DNA of 64,000 bases from Tetracentron sinense (Eukaryota > Streptophyta > Magnoliopsida > Trochodendrales > Trochodendraceae), in NCBI GenBank assembly GCA_015143295.1, contig CM026564.1, positions 13,132,416 to 13,196,415 of the forward strand, written 5' to 3'. Shown piece by piece: positions 55,431 to 64,000 of this stretch (positions are counted from its first letter, which is position 1; each line of letters begins with the position of its first letter). Under the pieces are notes generated by a model. The model ran no database searches, was not told the DNA's origin, and saw only the letters and a program-made list of their open reading frames with translations. The translations under genes and the position numbers were made by a program.

Positions 55431-57310
55431 AAGGTTGTAACTTTGAAGCTAATAGAAGAATCTGTTCATGTCATATTTGATGAAGTCAATCTATTTGAAT
55501 TAACTAAACCCATCGAAGATGATAAAATTGAAAATGTAAATAAAATATCTAAAGACATCTCTAATATTGAATTAAATGAAGAAAAATGAGAGAAAGAAGA
55601 TTCTAATCAAGAAAATCTTATTGAAAATAAAAATGATGAAGAAGATGAAAATGAAAATAGGTATCAACTCCCTAAAGCATGGAAAATAGTAAAATATCAT
55701 CCTAAAGAACTTGTTTTAGGAGATATGGAAAAAGGTGTAAGAACAAGAAGAAATCTTTATAATAATCTTACATTCTTATCTCAAATTGAACCTAAGAATA
55801 CAATTGAAGCTATTAATGATGAATCATGGGCAATTGCTATGCAAGAAGAATTTAATCAATTTGAAAGAAATCAAGTGTGGGATTTAGTTCCTAGATCAAA
55901 TGATAAATCAATTATTGAAACTAAATGGATATTTAGAAATAAAAATGATGAAAATGGTAATATCATTAAAAATAGCAAGAATGGTAGCCCAAGGTTACAA
56001 CCAAGAGAAAAAAATTGATTATGAAGAAACTTTTACTCCGGTTGCTAGACTTAAGGCAATAATAGTGTTTCTTATATTTGCTAGCTATAAAGATTTCAAA
56101 CTTTTCCAAATTAATGTTAAAAGTGATTTTTTAAATGGATTTATCTCAGAGAAAGTATATTTTGAACAATCCCCTTGTTATGAAGATCATAGAAATCTAA
56201 ATTATATGTTTAAATTAACTAAGACTTTATATGATTGAAACAAGTTCTTAGAGCTTGGTATGATAGACTTAGTGGATTTTTGCTTGAAAATGGTTTTATT
56301 AGAGGAAAAATTGACACAACCTTGTTAGTAAAGACCAAAAATAAAGATATGCTTATTGTGCAAATCTATGTTGATGACATTATTTTTGGGTCTACTAATG
56401 AAAGTCTGTGTCAAGAGTTCTCTAAGAGTATGCAGATGAGTTCGAAATAAGTATGATGGGAGAACTAAACTTCTTCCTTGGACTTCAAATAAGCAAATCA
56501 AGGAAGGAAACTTCATCAACCAAGTCAAGTATACAAAGGAACTTCTCAAGAAATTTGGGATGGGCAACTCTAAAGAAAGTGACATTCCAATGAGTCTATC
56601 CACGAAGCTTTACAAGGATGAAAAATGGGCTAGTGTTAAAAAGAATAAAATACAGAGGTATGATTGGTAGCTTGCTTTATTTGATTACTAGTAGACCTGA
56701 TATAATGTTCAGTATATGCATTTGTACTAGATTTCAGTCTTGTTTCAAAGAATCTCATATGACTGATGTTAAAAGAATTTTTAAATATTTGTTAGGCACC
56801 ATTGATTTAGGATTGTGGTATCCCAAGATCACTTCACTAGAATTAGTTAGTTACTCCGATACTAACTTTGCCGGATGCAAAGTTGATCGAAAAAGCACAA
56901 GTGGTATTTTCCACTTTCTAGGACATTCCCTTGTTTTATGGTTTAACAAGAAACAAAATTTCGTGCCATTGTCCACAGCTGAGGTGAGTATGTAGCTGCT
57001 GGAAGTTGTTGTGCTCAAACTCTATACATGAAACAACAATTAGAGGATTTCAAACTATATTATAACAAAATCCCTATTAAATGTGATAACACTAGTGCAA
57101 TATGTATGACTAAAAATCATATTCAACATTCTAAAATAAAGCACTTTGAATAAGATATCATTTCATAAGAGATCATGTTCAAATGGATATGTAATTTTAG
57201 AATTTGTTGTTACAAACAATCAACTAGCTGACATCTTCCTCTTCAGGATGAAAGATTAAGCACTCTAAGAAGAGAATTAGGCATGGTTAAGTTAAGTGAA
57301 TTAAAATGAT
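55430..57310 (+). pseudogene. copia pol fragment of element D (end of IN, RT, RNase H)
   Basis: Starts inside the integrase/RT linker (LIEESVHVIFDEVN at about 55445-55490). RT: NDESWAIAMQEEFNQFERN and VWDLVPRS (55725-55900), IIETKWIFRNK, VAQGYNQEKKIDYEETFTPV, LFQINVKSDFLNGF, and the catalytic QIYVDDIIFGSTNE at about 56360-56400. Then LNFFLGLQ, SLLYLITSRPDIMFS (about 56670) and RNase H SYSDTNFAGCKVDRKSTSG ... LSTAEVSM (56850-56995). The order is copia, and the detail resembles Sireviruses. Gag, protease and most of integrase are missing. Several frameshifts and stops. Confidence 0.88.
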
Positions 57311-57902
57311 CTTATGAGAAAAATGATTTAAAATATTATCAATAATATCTTTGTTCAAAATTAAAATTAAATGTTTGAAAAGTATTTTAAAATGTTTATA
57401 CAAAGATTTGATACTTGAATTACTGATTTGAATGATTAAAAGAATGTTTCAACCTAAGAAAAGTGAATGGAAATTGAAAAATAAAGTTTCTCAGCTTTTT
57501 TAGCTTGAAACGTTGACGTAGGAACTCCAGACGTTGACGTCTCAAGGCTATTTATGTGTTTACAGAATTTGTATCATGCCAAACATTGATGTCCTCTCTT
57601 TTGGACTTGTAAACATCGACGATTGCATGAAAAACAGAAGCTTACTTAAGGCCAAACGTCGATGTAAGCTGTTTAATAAACTTCAAACATCGACGTCTGG
57701 ATTCGTATGAATAAATAATCATAAAAACCTGATTTTATTTTTTAAATCCCTTCTTTGTGCCCGACGACTCCTCATCCCTCCAACTCTTCAAATCTCCATT
57801 ATCCCTCAAAATCATTCCAAAATCACTTGAATCCCATTCCATTGCTTTCCAAAAACTTCCATTTGTCTCAAAATCCCTTTTCCCCAAATCTTTTAGAGCA
57901 AA
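57311..57902 (+). other. Pol-to-ORF intergenic region with AACGTYGACGTC dyads
   Basis: AT-rich and non-coding. At about 57505-57705 there are six or seven motifs such as AACGTTGACGT, GACGTTGACGTC, AACGTCGATGT and AACATCGACGTC, near-palindromes around GTCGAC, at intervals of 20-50 bp. Confidence 0.75.
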
Positions 57903-58993
57903 ATGTCTCCAAAGATGAAGATTCTATCAAAAAGCCCTGTAAAGACGAAGAACACAACAACAAAAGAAAAAGAAGCAGCCTCTTTATCAACTCGTGCTCC
58001 AGTATTCTTTGAGTCTGAAAAGCACACCATTAGATTCAACAAAATATCCGTCAAACTCAAACCATTTATTGGTAAGATCATGAACTTCAAATTCTTTTCA
58101 AAAAATAGACTCAATCTTATTTTTGATCGTTTTCAATCCCTACAATGGACCTCCTTTCTAGAATCAAATGAGGCTATGCATCCTGACCTAATGCGTCAGT
58201 TTTACCTTCATTTGAAATTTGATGAAAAATCCAAAGTAATTTCATCCCGTATCCATGGGAAGAAAATTTCATTTCCAAAAAGGATCTTAGAACAAATTTT
58301 CAAACTTCCCAGTGGTGATTTTCAACTCTACACCACTAACCAGTGGGCTTTACACCCTGGTTTTGATGTCATTAGTGCTTTGAAACTCATTTGCATAATA
58401 TTTTTAAAGAGTTTCAACTTTGAGTAAAAGATCTTACTCTGGAAGCCTGCTTGATCCACCACATTATCTCATATGATCTAGTTCCTAGAGGTGGTGGTAG
58501 GGATCATGTTTCTTTTTTTGATGTTTTCTTAATGTGGTGCATCCTTACCACAAAGCACATCGACCTAACCTTCATAATTCTTCATGTCATGCTTGATGCA
58601 TCTAAGAAGAATAAAGGTCATTTACCTTTTGGACAGACCCTCACTCATCTTTTCAAATTCTTTAGATGTCCCTTCCATCTTTATAAAGATCAGATAGAGG
58701 CCATTGACACTGATTTTTACTCAGTTGGCACTCTCAAGAGAATGAGATATGTTCGGGTAGCTGACCAGCATGTTTGGGTCTCAAAACCTACTTCTTCAGA
58801 TCCTCCTTCAGTTCCTATCTCTATTCATACTCCTACTCCCAACTCCATTCCATTCATTCCTCCCTCCTCAGCAATAGCACTAGAGGCAGAGCCAGAGCTA
58901 GAGCCAGAGACAGAGGCTGAGCTAGAGGCAGAGGCTGAGCTAGAGTGGCCTAAGATTATGGTTGAGGCTGAGTTCCTTGAGTCTTCTCACTAG
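57903..58993 (+). pseudogene. Extra ORF after copia pol (env-like / plant transposon protein type), N-terminal and middle part
   Basis: Sireviruses may carry an additional ORF between pol and the 3' LTR, called env-like although its function is unproven. The ATG at 57903 (MSPKMKILSKSPVK) starts a basic region, then FFSKNRLNLIFDRFQSLQW, LMRQFYLHLKF, KKISFPKRILEQIFKLP and NQWALHPGFDVISAL up to TAA 58425-58427. In another frame, 58451-58993 continues with MIHHIISYDLVPRGGGRDHV, FLMWCILTTKHIDLTFIIL and GHLPFGQTLTHLFKF, then a proline/serine stretch and a run of Glu-Ala-Leu repeats. This resembles the widespread putative plant transposon protein domain. No signal peptide or clear membrane segment supports a true envelope. 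A frame change at about 58430 breaks it. Confidence 0.7.
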
Positions 58994-59133
58994 AGAATGA
59001 ACTCACCTCATTTTGAGGATTCAGGGCCCTTCTTTGAGCTCCTAGCAGACCTGAGATGAGTGTTGATCAGAGGAGCCTAATGTCAAGGGAGATAACATCC
59101 ATGGCATCTAGCATGAAGCAGTTTTAATTAGAG

Positions 59134-59709
59134 ATGAGAGAGAGCCAGCTATGCTTTCAGGTAGCCATGAGAGAGAGTATACTGAGCCTCCACTTTGAGA
59201 CTAGAGATAGACTGACATCTCTAGAGTCTAGGATGGCTAATATTCAGGATGAGATGCTTAAAAGAGCTGAGAAAGTGGAACCTCGTCTAGAGGAGATTGA
59301 GATAGCAAGAGAAGTAATCAAAAATAGAGCGGATTCGATTCTTTCTTTGATTGAGAGGAAGGTTGTAGATGCTTCAGTTGTCAGTGAGAGGTTGAGTGAT
59401 GATGTCACCAGTATCGGTAAGATAGTTAATGTTCAAGCCTCCTACATCCATCATATATCTACTTTATTGGATGCTCAGGCTCTAGTCATTGGTGAAATGG
59501 CTTCTAGAGTCACTCAAGTAGCCATTGAGATGATGAGTATCCGGAACCGATTGTCTCATATTCTTGTACCTCTTGATGTGGAGATTCCAACAAAACCTCA
59601 GGAGAGGCCCCTAGATCATGTGATCTCCAATGATAGTACTTCTTCTGACTCCAAGGATTTTTCCAAGGCAGAATCTTCCAAGAAGAGAAAGAGAGAAGAA
59701 GCCAAATGA
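59134..59709 (+). pseudogene. Extra ORF of element D, C-terminal coiled-coil part
   Basis: 191 codons. Heptad-like Leu/Ile/Glu pattern in RDRLTSLESRMANIQDEML and the following 120 residues suggests a coiled coil. A Ser/Asp-rich tail ends SSKKRKREEAK, a likely nuclear localisation signal. It lies after the Glu-rich end of the preceding part, with stops between 58993 and 59134, so it is most simply the C-terminus of the same original protein. Confidence 0.65.
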
Positions 59710-59920
59710 AGACTGTTTTATAGTTTTTGTTTTGTGATATGGAAAATGGATGTATTGACTATTTTGGTTGTAATTTTTCATGGAGTAATACAAATACATA
59801 TACGTATACCTAATTTTTTGATATATATATATATATATATCTTCTTTTATAGTCTCCTTATAATTCTTTGTGCATATTCTCTTATATATTTTTTATGATG
59901 CCAAGGGGAGAAAAATGCTT

Positions 59921-60391
59921 ATGAAAATGATTTGTAAAGTTGAAGAAAAAGGAAATTTTTTTAAATATATACTTGAATGAATACTTAAATGATGAAATAA
60001 TGAAAAGAAGTTCTAAATATCTTTGTGAAACTTCTCTTGGTTCATTTCTTTGTGGAACTTCTCTTGATTTTCTTATGACTTATCTTGTTTTATCTAATGT
60101 TCTTGTGAAATCAAATATCTCTTGAAATGTCTAAAATATGCATATAAGTTAAAGAACACTTATGAAAATGACTTGTAAAGTTGAAGAAAAATGAAAATTT
60201 TTTAAATATATACTTGAACGAATACTTAAATGATGAAATAATGAAAAGAAGTTCTAAATATCTTTGTGGAACTTCTCTTGGTTCATTTCTTTGTGGAACT
60301 TCTCTTGGTTTTCTTATGACTTATCTTGTTTTATCTAATGTTTTTGTGAAAAATATCTCTTGAAATGTCTAAAATATGTATATAAGTTAAA
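59921..60391 (+). repeat. Tandem duplication of about 241 bp near the 3' end of element D
   Basis: ATGAAAATGAYTTGTAAAG starts copies at 59921 and 60162, which stay nearly identical to CATATAAGTTAAA / TATATAAGTTAAA. Inside each copy GAAACTTCTCTTGGTTC / GGAACTTCTCTTG is itself doubled. Small ORFs at 59940-60363 are made by the duplication. An (AT)n run lies at 59820-59840. Confidence 0.9.
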
Positions 60392-60507
60392 CTTTGTTCT
60401 AATCTATATGAATGCATATGTTTAGGGGAAGCCACCTCAAATACTTTATCTAAATCATATATTGAGGGGGAGCTTAATCCCAAGTAATTTCATTATTATG
60501 TCATCAT

Positions 60508-60522
60508 CAAAAAAGGGAAGAT
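60508..60522 (+). other. Polypurine tract of element D
   Basis: CAAAAAAGGGAAGAT, preceded by TCATCAT, directly before TGTTAGCC; the usual copia PPT-LTR junction. Confidence 0.8.
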
Positions 60523-61331
60523 TGTTAGCCTAAAAGTTACAACCCTGCGTACCCCTAATAATTTTGATCATGACACAATAATGCAATGGCTTTTTAGTAC
60601 TAATTGTTCTGCAAAGTGTATGTCAATTTTAGATTTAAGGAACATTAGTCCATCTCTTAAGAAAGATTCAACATGATCAAAAGATAAAACAAATCAAAGC
60701 CAAGACCATTTGAGGAAAAAGAAATCAAGACAGAAGGCTACAAGAGCCAAATTAACATTCAACTCAAATGAAGATTCAAGAAGTCACCAAAATGTTCAAG
60801 TTGGATCATGAAGCCAAAGAAGAAAATCATTCAAGATCAAGACAAGGAGAGTGAAGACTCAAGAAGGTTTTACTGTTTTATTTTAAGAGTCTAAGACTTA
60901 TGTAAAAAGTCCTCTTTTGGTTGAAAATTCAAAAGCTCAAAATCCTAGATTGACCTTAGGAAGCCTTGACTTATTTCTTCATAGTCTCTTGGTTAGACTG
61001 AAAATTAGACTGGTTTTATCTTGCATAGTTAGAAACTTATTCATGTGTGTATGCTTTGCACTTTCACATGCACTTTGACTAATTCTGTTGAGAGGTCTAT
61101 TTTCCATTATGTAGATATTTGACTTATCCCAAAAGTGTGACATTGGATGACCAATCTAGAATGACCATATTGTTAGTCATCTCATTGTGTGTATCCTCCA
61201 TGAGCAAAAAATTGTTGTAATGAAAAAGGCTACCTACTGGGCTAGTGTCAAAGTCACTATTTGATGCAAACAGTATGTAATGGCTACCTATGCGGACAGT
61301 AGTTATCTATCTGGGTTGCTAGAGTGAAAGC
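60523..61331 (+). mobile_element. 3' LTR of copia element D (right end uncertain)
   Basis: Starts TGTTAGCCTAAAAG after the PPT. It is unrelated to the minus-strand LTR at 54040-55430, confirming that the two are different elements. It runs about 800 bp to the S-family fragment at 61332; its own ...CA end is not certain. No gene inside. Confidence 0.7.
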
Positions 61332-61625
61332 TGAAGAGAATCCAGATGAAAATTTATGCCGAAAACTGGATCCTGATGATCTTTACACCATAGAAAGCAA
61401 CTAATACTGACAAAAATTTTTAGTTAAATTACCTCGATGAATGATGTTCACCGGTAAAGCAAAAACCAACTCGAACCATCAAAAATTTTTGTAGAGATTT
61501 CTCGAAGAAATACCTTGAAGCTCGATTCTTGTTCTTTCCTATCCCTACGAAGCTTTGAATCTCTACTTGGTATTGAAGAAGCAAATAGATGTAGATGGAT
61601 TGTTGATGTAGACTTTCTATCACCA
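61332..61625 (-). mobile_element. S3: 3' end of an S-family LTR
   Basis: TGAAGAGAATCCAGAT and onward is the reverse complement of the last bases of S1 (ATCTGGATTCCCTTCA), with homology through the TTCACCGAGGTAATC-type block. It is interrupted by L6 at 61626; the rest presumably continues beyond L6. Confidence 0.8.
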
Positions 61626-62424
61626 TGTAGAACCCCAGAAATTTGGTTCACTGTTCAAGTGAATAGTGTCAATGAGTAGTGCCAAGGGTACTAGTATTGG
61701 AAGGGCCAAAGGCCTTTATTACAGGTGGGGTTTGGTTAATGAGAGTGAAGGTTTCCTTATGGCCTGAGTGTGATGTGATTTTAGTATATGAATCAAGAAG
61801 TGTAAGGTATTTTGAGAAAACATGCAAAGAGTATAAAAACATACTCAAAGTGTTAAGTGAATAGTGTTGTGAATAGTGTTAATTCAAGGGATTTTGTAGC
61901 GGCTGGGGGCCTCCCATGCATATGAGTTGTGCCCAATGGGTTACCTTAGTTTGGTTTAAGAACCTATGGTCATGAGTATAAGAATGGAGTAGGGGTTAGA
62001 TTCAAGGTAGATGGGGTATGAAAATACCCTAAGTGTCAAGAGGAAGTCTCTACATAACCTCAACTTGAGAGAACTCTAGTTTTGTCACCTCTTATCAGAA
62101 TGGAATGATTCTTAAACCATTAGAACTGTATTGGAACCCTCTTCGAGGTTCATGTTTTACATTTTTTCAGATTTTGAGTCTAAGTTAAGTCAAATGTGGG
62201 TTTTCCGAAGTTTTGGCGATTGAAATTCTGGACCAGTCACGTTTATGGCCACTTTGGACCATAAAGAAAGAAGAATTAGGAGTTGTATAAAACATCAAAG
62301 TTGTTTCCCTTTCAAAGACGAGTCCAACGTAAGTTGAATTGTCAAAATCCGATAAGCAAGTCAAACGTTATGGTCAAAATACCAAAACAAAGGAAAAGTC
62401 AGTCGGAATCTGAAGGGGGTTGCG

Positions 62425-62662
62425 ATCAATCGCAAATGGAGTACGATCAATCACAAATTAGTGCGATCAATCACATAGCAAGTGTGATCGATCACATTCA
62501 ATCGAGTTTTTTGGAGTTGCTTTCAGGTCTAGGTGCGATCAATCGCACTGGGCCTGCGATTAATTGCAAGGCAAGTGCGATCAATCGCAAATGGAGTGCG
62601 ATCAATCGCAAGCGGGTGCTAGAACTCGGAATTTTGGGTTTTATACCCTTTGCCTATAAATA
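62425..62662 (+). promoter_or_regulatory. L6 dyad array followed by TATA box
   Basis: About eight TGCGATCAATCGCA-like dyads at 62425-62615 (variants TGTGATCGATCACA, TGCGATTAATTGCA), then TATAAATA at 62655-62662, 40 bp downstream. Confidence 0.7.
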
Positions 62663-63668
62663 GGGCATCAATTGGGGGTTTTTGCTTACCCAAAACCTAA
62701 AGGGGGATCAAGAGAAGGATTGAGAGAGGAGAAGGGAGATTAGGGAGAGATCCAAAAGAGGGTTTTGGATTGAGATCAAGTGGAGCTCAAGCATTGGATC
62801 ATCTTAAAGTAAGGGTTCTCCTCTACAAAGTTGGGGGTTCTCTACCCAAGAGTTCTCAAGGTCAAGCATTGATCTTCAAGTGTGCTCCCTCCTCACCAAA
62901 TCAAAGGATTCTCTTCAAGATCAAGTGTGATCTTCAAGGTTAGTACACCCTTACTATCTCACTTAGTATTAACTTAGTTTTCCTTGAAAATAAGTGTGAT
63001 TGAGCATGTGCATCCCCAAATTTCTTACCTAAGATCAATGATGCCTAAATTATACAAGATAACTAAGTGGTGAATGATGTGTGAGATGTTGGATGAGGCG
63101 ATTGGATGCCAATGGTAGTGATGAATGATGTGTGTTGGAAATGGTGGAGGGGCATTGTACTCATAATGAACACACCCATGTGTTTGATGAAATGTTGGAA
63201 TGAGAAAACATGAAATAAATGAATACAAGAACCTTGAACACCACATATTTGATAAAATGCATGAATGAGTTGAAAAACTTAAGACTAAGGGAACATGAAT
63301 AAAGTTTTGAAGAAACGTTGCATGTAAGGTGTTTGATGTAATGTGTGTGTGGAATGTGGAACAAAAGTTATGAGATATGAACTAGGGATCTTTCCCTAAA
63401 ATTTAGTAAATATGAAAATATGCTTTATGAGTTTCCTAAATTCTCATGTGCCTATAATTCTTGAAATGCTATATGTTGCCCTCAATCTTTTCATGTCATC
63501 ACTATGCTCACAAATTGTCACGCACCACACGTATGCATGCATGAACTGAGGTTTTTAAGTATATGTATATAAGAAACCAAGCAAAAGCAAGATATGTGAT
63601 TTACTAAACGATTGATAAAGCCAGACATCGGGCCGGTCAAGAAAATTAAGAAATGTAAAACATGGAAG

Positions 63669-64000
63669 GATGTTAGTGTACCAAGACCAGGTATGGGCAC
63701 TAACATCTATTCCCCAGTAAGTATGGGAGGATGCTGGTATACTAAGACCAGGTACGGGTACTAGCATCTGTCTCCAAGTAAAATGACAAGCATGAAAAGA
63801 TACTAGTGTACTAAGACCAGGTACGGGCACTAGTATCTGTTTCCAAGACATGAATAATATGAAAGTATGCTAGTGTACTAAGACCAGGTACGAGCACTAG
63901 TATATGTTTCCAAGACAAGTATGAAAGGGTGTTAATGTACTAAGACCAGGTATGGGCATTAACATCTATTTCCAACAAGTATGAGAGGATACTAGTATAC
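63669..64000 (+). repeat. 60-69 bp hairpin-unit array in L6
   Basis: Units start at 63669, 63729, 63798, 63866, 63927 and 63988. Each has GATGCTGGTATAC ... AAGACCAGGTACGGG ... ACTAGCATC, where the first and last parts pair and change together (GATGTTAGTG with CACTAACATC, GATACTAGTG with CACTAGTATC). Confidence 0.9.

Larger units (their letters stand above)
61626..64000 (+). mobile_element. L6: chromovirus-type LTR running out of the window
   Basis: Starts TGTAGAACCCCAG, preceded by CACCA (possible TSD). Shares with L5 the CTTAAACCATTAGAA, CCTCTTCGAGGTTCATG and AAGTTGAATTGTCAAAATC blocks. A dyad array is followed by TATAAATA, then a hairpin-unit array reaching the window end. No coding region is seen; whether it is solo or part of an element cannot be told. 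Confidence 0.85.

Noticed and set aside
59820-59842. AT dinucleotide runs (also 44825-44838, 52710-52727) as regulatory elements
   Set aside because: Ordinary microsatellites; nothing ties them to function.
1-64000. tRNA, rRNA or conserved host genes
   Set aside because: None recognised on either strand; the tRNA-like strings are retrotransposon primer binding sites.

Overview
The window is plant nuclear DNA from a large, retrotransposon-dense genome. Evidence is the lineage of its elements: Tat/Ogre-type Ty3/gypsy with a second RNase H, Tekay-like chromovirus with a C-terminal chromodomain, and a Ty1/copia (Sirevirus-like) element with an extra ORF after pol. I see no host protein gene, rRNA, tRNA or CRISPR array. 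Practically every base belongs to a nest of LTR retrotransposons, most decayed by stops, frameshifts and deletions. The species cannot be named from the sequence.

Layout. 1-2064 is the 3' part of a divergent Tat-type LTR (LTR1), followed by its PBS and leader, which a 2180-bp solo LTR (S1) interrupts. 4530-27396 is Tat/Ogre element A: truncated 5' LTR (LTR2), PBS, ORF1, gag, protease plus G-patch-like motif, RT-RNase H, second RNase H, integrase (split by solo LTR S2), repeat-rich 3' UTR, PPT, and 3' LTR (LTR3, split by solo LTRs L1 and L2). LTR3 runs straight into a second, more decayed Tat element B (27397-39124), so LTR3 is shared by A and B. B is broken by a truncated chromovirus LTR (L3) with a deletion, and by fragments S4 and L5. 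LTR4 (39125-43675) follows, split by solo LTR L4. Minus-strand chromovirus C occupies 43676-53897 with both LTRs, gag, a candidate spliceosomal intron, PR-RT-RH-IN-chromodomain, a hAT-type MITE and an unclassified 579-bp insertion. 53898-55430 is the end of a minus-strand copia element (PBS plus LTR). 55430-61331 is a plus-strand copia element D that has lost its 5' half (RT-RH, env-like/unknown ORF, PPT, 3' LTR). 61332-61625 is an S-family LTR end, and 61626-64000 another chromovirus-type LTR (L6) leaving the window.

How the parts relate. The genes are the usual retrotransposon set: Gag packages RNA, protease cleaves the polyprotein, RT-RNase H copies RNA, integrase inserts the DNA, and LTRs supply promoter and polyadenylation signals. 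None of the elements looks autonomous now. Exact target-site duplications allow four solo LTRs to be placed to the base or nearly so.

The most unusual signal is non-coding. Several unrelated LTR families carry arrays of short dyad-symmetric motifs, typically just upstream of the LTR TATA box. In the chromovirus-type LTRs, a second array of hairpin-forming units lies nearer the LTR 3' end. Array position is conserved between copies, but the motif sequence differs from copy to copy and keeps its symmetry. I offer this as the best candidate for something under-described; a function is inference only.
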